From Phytoseiulus persimilis (taxonomy: Eukaryota > Arthropoda > Arachnida > Mesostigmata > Phytoseiidae), in the NCBI GenBank assembly GCA_037576195.1, contig CM075102.1:3348001-3412000 (forward strand): 64,000 bases of DNA, written 5' to 3'. Below are positions 32,223 to 43,555 of the stretch, in pieces. The translations under genes were made by a program, and so were the position numbers. How positions within the stretch are numbered: the first letter of the stretch is position 1; every line of letters starts with the position of its first letter. The notes under the pieces were generated by a model, which had not been told where the DNA came from, did no database searches, and was given only the letters and a program-made list of their open reading frames with translations.

Positions 32223-35200
32223 CACTTAAACAGATCGGGACGCTAGCACACGCACGCAGACACAAACAAACAAACATAGACGAACCGAAACCTCGAGTTC
32301 CCACCGCTAGATATCCGTATTCGTTGTTGTTAGACGGAGCCTGAGCGCGCCGCACGTCCGACGCTCGTTGGTCGTCATCACATCTGCATATGTCAACAGG
32401 CAAAACGCATTCGCAGTCGCACATGAGTCGACCAAACAGTGAAATTCGCGTCTTACTGTTCGTCTGCCGGTTGGCTCGTTCGCTCGTCTAAGCGTTCGCC
32501 TTCGGAGCTCGTTGTGAATTTAAATTTCTCCTTAGATACCACTCGAGGAAGCTCTCTTCGGGCAGCAGCGGCAACAACAGCAACAGCCGCCGCCAGCACG
32601 ATAATGAAGCCGGCGAGTCCGAACAATCGAGATCCGATGATAGTTAACATTGTCATTCTCGAATGCAAGGAAAGCTATTCATGGACAGGAATGACGCGTA
32701 CGCATGCGTTTCGAGTCGAGCAAAAAACACCGTCTAAATTCGGCTCACGTCATTCAGAATTCCATTTTTTCTCTCGGGAGTTTCTATCGAAATCCGCATC
32801 TCGCTCGTGACGAAAGAAGAGCATTCCTCCGGTCGCCGCGGCGACCGATTGGCGCATTGGAAACCAGAAACGTTCCCGAGAAGCCCAGTTGGGCTCGATT
32901 CCGATCCCGGAATCCGTGGAGCCACTTCCAGCTGACCACAGGTTCTTTTCTCGAGAACCCTAAACAGTCGAACGTTCACGCGCACTGACCACACCGATCC
33001 ATCTGACCACAAGCGAAATTCTCCATTTCTCTTCGTCGTGCGGTAGAAGCACTCGAGATCTGGATGGGTTTCCAGTTTCGCCCTGCGGTTTCTCGTCGGA
33101 CCTGCGCTCGCTGCCAGAACTCCTGTTCCGCGGTTTTTGACAGCCCTCAACCGTTCCCCTGGATCTCGATCGTGTTCGCGCTCTCTCGCCCGCTTCCCGT
33201 ATCGCCGGCCCCGCCCGCCTCAGACCACGACGACAGCTGGGCCCGATTGAGCTTCAAAGAAGCAGGGAAAACAAATTAAAAATTTAATTCTTCTTCTGCC
33301 GAGGGTCAGCTAACCGAACCGCAACGACCGACGGCCGCAGCGGTTCCGCAAGCTCGGCGACCGCCCCGCTGAACCGGTTGGCTTGAGGCACTACACACAG
33401 ACAGACGCAAGTCGTATTCGGGGAAACCTCCCGACCGGATGTTTGGCGGTCACGGAATCCGTGGCGAGATTTCATGCGCTCAGTCTGGCTCGGAAAATCC
33501 GGAAGCGGACTCGCGTCGGTCGCTTCGCTCAGTTGCAGCACCGGAAGGGATGGGTGGAACGAATCCTAATCGAGAGTGCCGATCTGCGACCGAATCTCGA
33601 GCACTCGCCCGCGAATCGAACCCGAGTCGAACTCTTTCGTTTCTGCGGTGACTCGACGATTGCGGTTATGCTCGGAAGTGGAGATTCCTTCAAAAAGAAA
33701 GCCTTGCCGAGTGGCTGCATTGGTCGTAAGACCCTCTTTCTCGCGGAGACTGTCGGACAGAGAACGGAATGAATCGAGAGAGAAAAAACACGGAAAGAAG
33801 GAGAAGAAGAAAAAAACACTCTCAAAAGATGCCGCTAAGGGGTTGAGAGACCGGCAGAATCCGTTGACGACTGTCAGAAGGGCTTTCTACGAAGTAAACA
33901 GTTGAAAAGTCGGCCGGTCCCGGGGTCAGCTCATGCCTCTTCCTACTAATTGCTCGTTATTCGCGTCAGAACGTGTGGGAGGTTTCGGGGGTTCTGGGAG
34001 GGCAGGGGGCGGAGAACAGGGGAGCTTGGAGTGTAGGAACAAGCATCCGAAGAGGCTTCGAACACGTTCTGGCACGCATTCCAGTCTCACCTAATCGACG
34101 ACCATAACCAGACCCAACCGCCAAGCGATCAATCAATCGCTCAGAGCATCGATCACAGCCTTCGTATGAGGGTTTTCAAGAAGTAACAGGAATCGAGGAT
34201 AATTCGAAACGCATCAGGCGACACACCTCATCCACAACGCATCGATTAAGACTTCCAACCTTTCCGTGGACTCGTTCAATTTTCGTCTGCTTTTAGGTTT
34301 GTTTCTCTACTCATGGTGCTGGTTTCGTTTGGTAGAACGCACACGTGATTGAAAAATCCAATTCGAAAGATGATTTCCCGGTTCACCTTCCGCGATTTTG
34401 CGTTCCTCCTCGACGCTTTTCCACCGTTCCTACATCCTCTCGTTGGAAGGATCTGATGTGCTGCTGGATCATCAAACCTTCTCGAGGTCTGAACAGCGAT
34501 TCGGTTTTGAAGTGAAAGGCAATTCCTTCAAGGAAGTCACTGATCTGAGAAACCGGGTAAAAGCCAGTAAGAATAGATGAGAGTTGAAAGTCGACATCGA
34601 GTGGAAGACGTAGACATCTTTCCGAAATGGATGCTCTCAAGCGGCTGAAGAATGGGGATGTTGTTGTGAATTGTTGCGGTCCGCGAAATGACTTCAAGAG
34701 ACCCGGAGATGACTCGGAGCGCGAGCTTTCATTCCATCTCAACGGCATCGCATGGCCCTGATCACGCATCGATGCTTTTTCTCAAGGGGACAATTCGTCG
34801 ACTTCTGTCGGATTTCTCTGCGCGTTGCATTGTGGCGGATGCTGTCGTGGATGGGATCATAGCGGACGAGAGGAGAGCGATCCAACCGAGAAAGAAAAAG
34901 GAAGATTCTGCCTAATGGAGACCGTGTTCTGGCCGGGATTTTTCTGCAACAAGGCTAAATTTCTACAAAACTCCTTCGGTCCAAACCGCGTTCCCCCGTT
35001 CTCACAAGAGACGAGTCGTCCCTTCGAGGAACGCTCCGCAAAAAACTACTGAAACGTCACGAGAAAAAAAAACACTCCAAACCGCCACGTGTGGTTTTAA
35101 TTCGAGATGGAGTTGTTTTTTAGCGTGGGGAATTCCTGAAGGGTTGAACTCGGCGGCGGGAGCGCCGAGGTGGACGTCGACGGGAGATCGGAACTGCTCA

Positions 35201-36155
35201 CCACTAACGAACCTAAAGGGTTGAACCCAGGAAACCGGTGTTTGTACTCGACCCGCGATGCACTCAATGGGTGATGATTTACAACCTGTTGATTTTTTAA
35301 GAAGGAGAACTCGAATCCGATTCACCAGGCTTCGAAAGAATCATAAAGAAGGTCTCTTTTGTGCTGGAGCCCGAGCTCCGGCCTCATCGCGGTCATTCGA
35401 GCAGTGGCACTGGCGGCGTCTCTAGTCGTCGTTCGTTAGGTCAGGTAGCCGTCATTTGGGACGCGCGCGAAAATAGAGGAGAGTTCGTCATGAAAAGAAA
35501 ACGCCGCGGGACGCCCAACGCCAGAGCCCTGGTGTACTACGAATCTGTATGAGAGAAAGTGGGGATGCCCTCGTCGGCAACTCGCTCTCAATTTGATGAT
35601 CTCATTCTCGTGACGAAACTTCTGTTTTCTGCTGCTTGCGAAGCAGAGAATCGAGAGCGGTCAAACACACATAGAAACGGAAAATCTGAAACGACTCCCG
35701 AGGCTCCCGCTCTCCTCGACGAGAACAAAGGAGCTGATTCGGAGTAGCTTGTCTGTTAGGATAGAGCTTCATGTTCTGTGCACGCGTTCGAAGACTAAAT
35801 GATTAGCTGCTGACTCGAAATCGTAGTGTCGTAGTCTGTGGCATTGCCGACTATGCTACCAGAAGTACGTAGGAAATCTGTCGTGAGACATTCGGCGTGG
35901 GAATCCTAGCCAGGTGACAGCGTTGAGGCCGGATGACTCCGTCGTTGGCTGTCGAGCAGGTCGGCGAGTGAGCGCTGTTGGCTACCGTGTGCTCAGCCCT
36001 TCGTTCTCCGTGATGAGCACTGCTGACGAACGCACGGTCGGTCGGCCTGGCTGAAAAACGCGCCGCGCGTACGACGTGAGAACGCAATTCATTCTCGCGG
36101 TCTGACTCGGGACGCCTAACAAACTCTCAAAACAGCCCGACAGTCCGGCGAATGA
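32223..36155. other. unassigned DNA
   Basis: No gene assignable. Features noted: a good plus-strand acceptor near 34298 (TTTTCGTCTGCTTTTAG) followed only by short frames; a 9-A run near 35066; CA/GCAA-rich sequence at 32240-32280. Open frames here have background composition. Confidence 0.4.
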
Positions 36156-36710
36156 ATGAGCGAGCGAGTGTCCAACAGACACGCGGTTTGTTCCCTGTGC
36201 ACGGTCGCCACTGATACTGGATACTGCGACAGCGCGGACCCTTTGTTTTCCCGCAAAGTGTATCTCCTCGGGACTAAACGCTCCGTTTCCTCACAGAAAG
36301 AGAAACATGGGAACTGGGCGGGTCTTCAGCCATACTTCTCGGAATCTTGGGGAATCTCCGTAACTGTGGGGAACTCCGAGAAACTTAGTGCAATACAGCC
36401 AAAACCTTGGGCTCTGGAGAGTTTGGGCGTGTTTCGGAGGCATTCGTGGCTGTCGGGAAAACTCACGGTAAACTTCATTCAGATCAAATTGCACAACTCC
36501 ACGGACAACAGGATACTGAGCATTACATGGAACGAGAACGCGATCCAATTCGCAGACGCATCAGTTTCCGGGGCCGACGCTCCTGTGTTCGAGTTGTTTC
36601 GATTCTTCCTAATGATAGCGAGGCTATCGGAGCCTACGAGCAGACGGGCAAGCATTTTCAACGCGGGCTGGACTCTGCCAGATGTTCCTTCCAGGAACGT
36701 CGACAGATGA
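36156..36710 (+). CDS. 184-codon open reading frame of unknown function
   Basis: ATG at 36156 opens 184 codons to TGA at 36708-36710, one of the longest plus-strand frames outside Toll. About 29% of codons start with G, modestly above background. The product would be mixed and soluble-looking, with CSLC near the start, an aromatic-rich middle (WAGLQPYFSESWGISV) and a hydrophobic patch (VFELFRFFLMIARL). An overlapping ATG in another frame lies 4 bases upstream, and the reverse strand is open for 181 codons over part of it, so low stop density may explain the length. No splice or poly(A) support was found. Not recognised. Confidence 0.18.
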   Translation: MSERVSNRHAVCSLCTVATDTGYCDSADPLFSRKVYLLGTKRSVSSQKEKHGNWAGLQPYFSESWGISVTVGNSEKLSAIQPKPWALESLGVFRRHSWLSGKLTVNFIQIKLHNSTDNRILSITWNENAIQFADASVSGADAPVFELFRFFLMIARLSEPTSRRASIFNAGWTLPDVPSRNVDR

Positions 36711-37443
36711 CTCCGTACTGATCCAGCCCGGCCGTCCGCCCGCCGCCAAACGCCAGCCCGTCCGGTGCTCCTTGCTGCACAGAGATGGCGGCGACAGCGG
36801 CTAACGAGCTCCTGTGAACTGCGTTGTGTAATCCGGAACATATTCCACCAGACTGCAGCGGGAGCAGAAGACGGCCGGATAGATCTTATCCAAACAAGCT
36901 TCCAGAATGGCTCATTATGGACAGAGCCGCGTCTTGAGACAAGAGGTTGTTCTGCAGTGCATTTGGGCGAGCTTCGTCGTCGTCGTCGTTCATTCTTTCT
37001 GTTATTTTTTGAGATTCGGTGCAATTTCCCGAACCTTGCTCGTTCCCACGATCAGTCTTGACGACGCCGTGTGCTCACATGACATATCATGTAATATGCA
37101 GTGAACTCCCCTTCTGTGGCCAAAGCGGGATGGGAGGAAATGAGAGGACGGGGAACAAAATGCGAAACTAAGTTATTCTAGACCGCTAAACGATTTTCCG
37201 ACCGTTCCTCATCCGAATCGCGCCCAGCCTCGTCACCGTTTGGGCATTCTGCCTCGGTTTTGAGAGAGCGCGGGTTCAGAAGACAGAAGTGCGCTTCAAG
37301 CGAGCGTTTCTCCAGATGACTAACTCGCTTATACTGTTCAGACCCATCGAGAAGCATGATAATCGCCCCGATTTGCCATACCAAATCAGAGATTCGGGAA
37401 AGCCCGGAAATCAGGGCTCAGTGAGCGATGAGGGTGGACGAGT

Positions 37444-37680
37444 TCAGCTGCCGTTTTTGGAACAAAATAGCGTCCAAGCGGTGGCAGAGGTTATGCCCGC
37501 GGATCCACCAACGTCTGACTGTCGGAGCGCCTGATAGACAACTGGCTGAGTCACTTCTAGTTTGACCGAGGGCCGGCTGGGCTGCATCACGGACGAACCG
37601 CTGGCCATGCGCACGCTTCGATCAATCTCCGTTTGCCTTGCAAGACGGAATACAGCGTCCCCGGCGTCATTAATTCCCAT
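37444..37680 (-). CDS. small open reading frame of unknown function
   Basis: The minus-strand ATG at 37680 is in strong context (A at -3, G at +4: AATAATGGG). It opens 78 codons (MGINDAGDAVFRLARQ to TLFCSKNGS) with about 37% G-starting codons. The segment PSVKLEVTQ contains VKLE, a match to the sumoylation consensus, which is common by chance. Its ATG overlaps the stop of the read-through form of the exon at 37709 by one base (TAATG). In a eukaryote that arrangement is more likely coincidence or alternative splicing than an operon. Not recognised; it could be a coding exon of the same minus-strand gene as 37709-37840. Confidence 0.22.
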   Translation of the reverse strand: MGINDAGDAVFRLARQTEIDRSVRMASGSSVMQPSRPSVKLEVTQPVVYQALRQSDVGGSAGITSATAWTLFCSKNGS

Positions 37681-37708
37681 TATTTTCTCTGATCGGATGA
37701 CACCTCAC

Positions 37709-37840
37709 CATGTTGTGCGTTAAAGAGCGCTAGAAGGATATAAATGTCCGAATGCGCATTCGCAAGCTCCTTGATCTCTGCTAGAGCGCTGTCGCGGAAA
37801 ATCGTCGGCTCCGTTTTCCTTCTTTTCCATCTGTTTCCTC
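37709..37840 (-). CDS. candidate internal coding exon, symmetric phase 1
   Basis: On the minus strand, CGTTAATTCCACAG (AG at 37841-37842, with a TTAAT branch-like motif) precedes 132 bases that close at CATG/GTGAGG (donor GT at 37707-37708). One frame is open throughout: two bases, 43 codons (NRWKRRKTEPTIFRDSALAE, then IKELANAHSDIYILLALFNA), one base. It is therefore a symmetric exon (132 = 44 x 3) that could be included or skipped without a frameshift. The sequence looks like a basic linker plus an amphipathic helix. Both splice sites and the coding look agree, making it one of the better minus-strand candidates. Neighbouring exons are not settled; 37976-38368 lies upstream on the same strand. 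Not recognised. Confidence 0.38.
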
Positions 37841-37975
37841 CTGTGGAATTAACGAGGAACGATACTCGCGCGAAGCAGCAGAAGGACGGGCACTTCATCT
37901 GAATAAACATTGGCACTCGCTGATTCTAGATCTTGTTCAAGCTCTATCCGCGTTCACACTCTTAAGGATTATTCC

Positions 37976-38368
37976 CTATGCTCCTTCGGAACTGTGTTTT
38001 ATCCCCAGAGCCTGGAAGAAGGAATCAGGTTTGGCACGTTCGAGCACGTCTGGGCGTGCTAGGCTAAAAGCGGTCGGATATTCCGATAACGTGAGAGATC
38101 TCGGTCCCCGGCTCATGGTCCTCAGCTGACTCCCCTTCCCTGCAATGCGGCTCAGTCCTCTTGAAGTTTCTACTTTTCCTCTGTAAGCGTCGGTTCCCGC
38201 TAAGCGATCGAAGTGGAGCGGCGGGTTAAAAGGTTCAGGATTGTGTTTCATACGGCCGTCAAGTTCGCTTTCTGCTCCAACGGTATTTTTACGATTTCTC
38301 ATCGCGGGAGGTTTACGCCGCGGAAACGCTGAGAAAAATATGTCTTCGTATATTCCAGCTAATCTCAT
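37976..38368 (-). CDS. 130-codon open reading frame of unknown function
   Basis: A minus-strand ATG at 38368 opens 130 codons to TAG at 37976-37978; the frame is also open a little further upstream. Composition is protein-like and about 30% of codons start with G: MRLAGIYEDIFFSAFPRRK, then a basic middle (KVETSRGLSRIAGKG) and PDSFFQALGIKHSSEGA at the end. No signal peptide or membrane segment. It lies on the same strand as the candidate exon 37709-37840, 135 bases upstream of its acceptor, so it could be the 5' part of the same gene, but I see no strong donor before its stop. Not recognised. Confidence 0.22.
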   Translation of the reverse strand: MRLAGIYEDIFFSAFPRRKPPAMRNRKNTVGAESELDGRMKHNPEPFNPPLHFDRLAGTDAYRGKVETSRGLSRIAGKGSQLRTMSRGPRSLTLSEYPTAFSLARPDVLERAKPDSFFQALGIKHSSEGA

Positions 38369-38638
38369 CGACCGTAAGTTCACGCCGCGCGGCCAGTGGG
38401 TGGCCCACTTGACGCTTCACTCATCGGACCATCTCCATGGGGTGAGATACGTTCGTGCTTGCTTTCAACAACCCAGATTGACCACCAGATCGAACTTGCT
38501 AATCCGAGAAACTTGTGAGATAGCGGTACTCGGTGGTCCATCATCGAGTTCGAAGGTTCTCGTTCAGAAACATTGATTTTTGTGTGAGGATAGTTGAACC
38601 ACGGTGCTCCATGAGACCAGCTCTTGCATTCGAGAACG

Positions 38639-38651
38639 CCCCCCCCCCCCC
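38639..38651 (+). repeat. poly-C run, 13 nt
   Basis: Uninterrupted run of 13 C; shorter member of the C/G homopolymer class seen at 4482, 15346 and 60507. Confidence 0.95.
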
Positions 38652-38764
38652 GGAAACTCGGCTGTATTTCCGATAAGGTTCGAGGAGTGTTCTAACTCCG
38701 CGAGCGCGAGTGAAATGTCAACTTGGATCGGCGCCAGTCGGCGAACGGGGCGAAAAGTGTCTGG

Positions 38765-38788
38765 GACGGACGGACCGACCGACCGACC
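38765..38788 (+). repeat. (GACG)2(GACC)4 tetranucleotide array
   Basis: Six four-base units in a row: GACG, GACG, then four GACC. Confidence 0.85.
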
Positions 38789-41533
38789 AGCGGAGTCAAG
38801 TCAGGGACCGACAGACCGAATGAGTGAACACGGAACACAGAGGATGTGCAGTGAACTGGACTAAAGCGAATACATTACAGCTAGGCATCGTTGTAACATG
38901 TGTCACACAAAACCTCAAACGAGGCTCCGACTTCATTGTGAGGAGGACGGAGGCTCCGCTCCCTCCCTACCTATCTCGGCGTTCTCCCCGCCAGGTTCAC
39001 CCAAGTCGCGTATCGTTGTCCGCCACCACATTTAGTCTAAAGGCTTCCTTCATCGGCCATTTTGCGGCTCACCACACCCGTCAAAAAGTCAGTTACAGGT
39101 GATGGCACATGAATTCATGTAGCAAGCATGTTGTAGTCACTTATCGGCTGTGGCAGAAACTGTACCGACGCCGGCTGCTGCGCACACGGTGATGCTCGAG
39201 CAACTCTGACATCGATCAACTCATGCCTCTTCCGCACTTCGAGTTCGCGTCGCCGTTCTTCACTCCCCGCCCCCTTCCTTCCTTTATTCCCCTCTCACCT
39301 CCCCACCCCATCTCAACGCAGCACAATTCGATCCGGATCCAAATCGCACGCTGACGCAACTTGCGTTACGTCCGAGCTATCGACCAACATTCGCGCGGAG
39401 TTTCAGGGCGCGTGACAGGGTACGTGAGTTCAATTCGCACCTTGGGGCTTAGCGTGTCATGGCGTTTTCGCTGTTGGATTCGCCTCCCTGCGGTATGTTG
39501 CCGCTGCTGTAGATTCTAGCAGTTAACTGAGCGGTCCCTCTCTATCAAGAACACATCTATCAGCGAGGACCGCAGTGTCTCCCTGTGGCGGCAGTCGCCG
39601 TCTGTTTATCTAAACGATATCATTTATTAATGGACAATCAACAGTCGACAGGCAGCTCGACAGCCGAACCGAGCAACCAGTTGGCCAGGGAGCGATGCGA
39701 CGTGTGGCTTTTTCAATGATTCCTTACTTTCGCCGCGGAGAGATACGCGATCTCAGTATCCTGAATAGCTTCTTTCGACCCGCGATTGTCGGAGCGGTTC
39801 AACTCAATCCGATGTATGAGGCCGGGAATTTCGTGAGCAACGGGCGTTTTCAGTCGAATTTTTTGCGGGAATTCGTCATGCTACCCTCGATACTGAAGAC
39901 GAGTCGAGGCGTTGATGGTCGTGTCACGTCCCTGGGATTACAACGCCCTGACTACGAACCTGTGCGACAGTGCATGCCACGTATGCTGCTTGTCTACCGG
40001 GGGTTCGGGGGCTCTTAGGACCCAAATCCACTCCGCTACCCAGTGGCACTCGGGAATCGTTTCCGTCTTCGCAAAACACGACGAGAACTTTACACCTCCA
40101 GTGTGTTTCGGCTAATCCACTGAGCTGGCTGGGCTCCCCCGGAGAGTTTTTCACATAGCTCATCTCGTAAGGTTCTCTCGAAGCCAACGGAAACACCCTC
40201 TTTCAGCTTCCCGTCGCTGAAGCGCTACTGTGCCGATGGTACAATGGTGCGCTCCGAAACCAACGGGAGCCGCGCAGAAAACACAAAGCCGTCCAACGCT
40301 ACCTCCATATTTCCTCTCAGAGAGCTCTCTCCCGTCTGGCCGCCCGCCCCGATCTCTATCATCGAGCCGATCATCCTCTTGAACCGGTCGCCGACCTGGC
40401 TCCTCGTCCTGTTAACGCACTCAAGATCGCCTAGATCTGCGCGCGGCGGCTGAATTCTGATTTTCGGCGAATGCATTCGCGATCAGCTGCACCGATGCGT
40501 TCCGCAAACAGCAGCGACGGACGACGACGAGGAGGAAGAAAGCAGACTGAGCATAAATGGAAGAAAGCTCGACATTGTGAAAGGCTTAGCCGCACAGCGT
40601 GTTGCTGCTCTACATATAATGTCGTTATTCGCATCAAAACACTGACTACGAACCCAGAACCTAATCCAGCTGACGACTGTTCTCCGACTGGCCCTCTCCG
40701 GGATGCTCGAAGTTGTTGTTGGAGGATCTATAGACGGATCCGCGTATGAATGTTTATGAAGGTCTGGAGCTTATATGCATGTGTTCCACAGGGCTCTCGG
40801 CGAATCAGGTCTGAGCCGAAGCGCCGCATCCGCGGACTCGGTCCTCAACAAGGATCTCTGACTTGAAGTACTTTCGGAAGCACCGAACCAATCGCGGGGC
40901 CCCGGTCAGTCATGGAGGCCTTGTCTCGAAAGCTTGGCGTTTCGATTCGACTCGATGTCTTCTACGATTATCCGGTGAGAGTCATTTTTCGAGTCTCCCC
41001 CCGGCGTGAACCTCCGGCACAAGCCCGAAAATGGCGCAGACCATGTTCGAGTGGAGAGCCTCAGCGATAGGTCTCGAACATGTACCTGACCCTCGCTCAC
41101 TCCGATCACCGTTCCAGTCCCCCATCCGGCTCATCCACGCATTCTTGTCACCGAATTCCACTATTTCACTTCGTAGTCGTTTTGCATTTCATCTTTCCTT
41201 CATTTTCCGTTGTTCATAATTTGAGGAATCCACCACTCAGCATATAATTCCAACCGCTACTCTCAGGAGGAATGCTTCGGAGACTTGACGAATGAATTAA
41301 TCATGATTACGGGGTACTGGCAGAGTTCGGGCGAAGCTGACGAGCACGGGTCGACTTCAAGAGTTTAAAGTTCATGAAGGGAGTGGAGCTTGACGAGCTC
41401 GATGGAGCCGCGAACGATCCGTCTCGGTTCGTCCCTCGGCAAAGGCTGATTTTTTCTCTCTTGCCTAGCGTTCTGCAACACAGATTCAAAAACCTCGCCA
41501 AAGGAGCCGGCAGCAGCTGTGCCGGAGTCTCGA

Positions 41534-41569
41534 GAATATTCGCCAGCGATGAAGGCGAATATTCGCTGG
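41534..41569. repeat. nested inverted and direct repeats with two alternative hairpins
   Basis: GAATATTCGCC (41534-41544) and GGCGAATATTC (41554-41564) are perfect 11-base inverted arms around nine bases. Overlapping them, CCAGCGA (41543-41549) and TCGCTGG (41563-41569) form a competing 7-base hairpin. GAATATTCGC is therefore also directly repeated. The two folds exclude each other. Confidence 0.8.
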
Positions 41570-43267
41570 GACAACAATGAAGGAAACCTTTGCCGCTGGT
41601 GGATTATCTCCCGTAGGGTAAACAAGAATCTCAAGGGTGCTTGTGGGCGCCAAAGCGAGACTGCGGCATCGGAGTTATAATCAGCGATTCGTCCGGCCTA
41701 GCCGACGGCATTGTTGTACATTCGCCATGTCTCATAACGTGCATCACATTACGCAGGAGGCGAGCATCTGAAATTCTATCCCTGCTCGAGTGCTGAATGT
41801 TTCTACACCCGCTGAGAGATCAATGAGAGCTTCGAGATGTTGTTGTTAACGATCTCCATTCGACTGATTTCACGCCTGGATATCACAAAGCCCGACAACT
41901 CAGCAGTAGCATAGGCTTCATAATCGATCTTTGATTCTTCCTGAACGTAACGCCTCTCCTTCAGTTTCATTCCCAGCCCTTATGACAACACATCATCCTC
42001 TCGGCGTTCGTGTTTTGCTCTGTGTTTGAGAGAAAAGTATGCGACCATGCGCGAGCGAGCGAGCGAGCGGGCCGGAGCCAGATGAGGGAACCGAGTGCAG
42101 GGGATCACAGAGGAGTCCAGCCATAACCTCCTCCTGGCCGTCTCCTCCCATATCTCGAGGAAGAGGGAGATGCGGCACAAATTACACGGTTGGTTCGAGC
42201 TTGCTTAGATGCCGGAGCTGTCTGTCGCTTAAAAGAGAACCATCCATGGTTTGTAGGAGTGTGCCCAGGATCAACGGATGCACTCGATCGGAAGTAACCG
42301 GATTGAAGCTAGCTTAGTTCACACAACTACTGCTACGAGCAGCGCGCGCACACACTCCACGACCAACTGTATGCTCTCCGTGTGTGTATTCGTCGCTCTG
42401 CTTGTCCTGTTCCTGAATTCGGGCGTACGACGATCGAGCCAGCCATCGAAGCTCTACCGGCTGAAACACGACTCAGTGCGCCCGCACAATGGCAAGGCCA
42501 CTGAGAACTTGAGGCAACATTGTATTGGATTAGAAATTCGTTTGGCTCGATTTAATTTCGCGACTCGAGCGACTCGAATCACACATCGGACTGGCACTGG
42601 CACGCGAAAGGTACTCAGCAGCAAGTGAGCGGGGTTTTTGTTCAAGCCTTCATTTCAAACAATTAGGGGACGGTCTTCCGCTCCGCTTGTTTGCGATAGA
42701 ATGCGATGTGAGGTTGTTTCAGCAGTTCTCCTGACGTTCTCCTCAGCAATCGGCTCAGAACAACGATCTGTTGAGGAGCAAATGTCGCGTCGAGTCTCAT
42801 CTACACAAAAACACCTCGTGGTTTCCAGGCACTGGGGGAATTCCGAGGATATTTAAGTTCCTTCAAGTTGGAGATTGGGTCCGCTGAAGATCACCCTTCC
42901 TTCGTTGACGCGGTCTGAACTCCGGAGCAACCGCCGTAGCTCTTGTCGAGCGGGATAGAAATCTCCTCGCGAAGAAGCGTCAATGGAGATATCGTCAATC
43001 GAGAATCGAATTGAACAGGCGGCCGGACGGGCGATACGTCGGCTGGATCCACTTTCATAGATCGGAATCGCGTTGGCAGACGTTAATGACCATCACCAAG
43101 AAAAAAAGGAGTGGTCTGTAATGTATTTAGTTCTGTTTGCGGCTCGTGGCTCCCACTCTCGTCTGTGAGCGCTTCAGCGGATTATTTGTTGTGTCCCGCG
43201 AAATCTCGGTCGTCGGTCAATCCATTAATCGTCGTTCTGCTTGGTCTTTGATTCCTCCGCATCGCAG

Positions 43268-43555
43268 CGAGAGACTGAGGCATTTCGTGCAGTTGGTTCG
43301 GAACGATTGTTCTCCGCCAACGAAGAACGGAACTGCCTTCCAGAAGGTCTCGTTGATCATTTACGACGTCATCGCCAGAACCAACGATCAATAAAGCAGA
43401 AAATAACTATCATGCAAGAAACATCGGTTGTGCCTCATCATCTCTCGGCGGAAGTTCTCGCTGAGATCTCCGAGGATTCGAGGAAAGCAGAGTGTTATTC
43501 CTTTGAGTCGCGTGCTCTCGGAGGGCGTCAACAGGGATATCGGACAGCTCTATGA
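43268..43555 (+). CDS. candidate terminal exon of an unrecognised gene
   Basis: A long pyrimidine-rich acceptor (TCTTTGATTCCTCCGCATCGCAG) ends at 43267. The following phase-0 frame is open 95 codons to TGA at 43553-43555. The product is polar and helical-looking (RETEAFRAVGSERLFSANEE, HHLSAEVLAEISEDSRKAE, ending GGRQQGYRTAL), with about a third of codons starting with G. An internal ATAAAG-type string precludes nothing. A minus-strand frame of 228 codons (43550-44236) abuts its end but has chance-like properties. No AATAAA was found close downstream. Upstream exons not identified; not recognised. Confidence 0.33.
   Translation, partial: RETEAFRAVGSERLFSANEERNCLPEGLVDHLRRHRQNQRSIKQKITIMQETSVVPHHLSAEVLAEISEDSRKAECYSFESRALGGRQQGYRTAL

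Larger units (their letters stand above)
38369..43267. other. unassigned DNA with simple repeats and a complex hairpin
   Basis: No gene assignable. Contains a 13-C run, a (GACG/GACC)6 array, (GAGC)4 at 42053-42068 and the hairpin at 41534-41569. C-rich DNA lies at 39260-39310. Open frames have background composition. Confidence 0.4.

Noticed and set aside
42053..42068. (GAGC)4 and similar four-base repeats here and at 30174 and 58346
   Set aside because: Short simple repeats without further structure; not considered functional or CRISPR-like (no spacer pattern).
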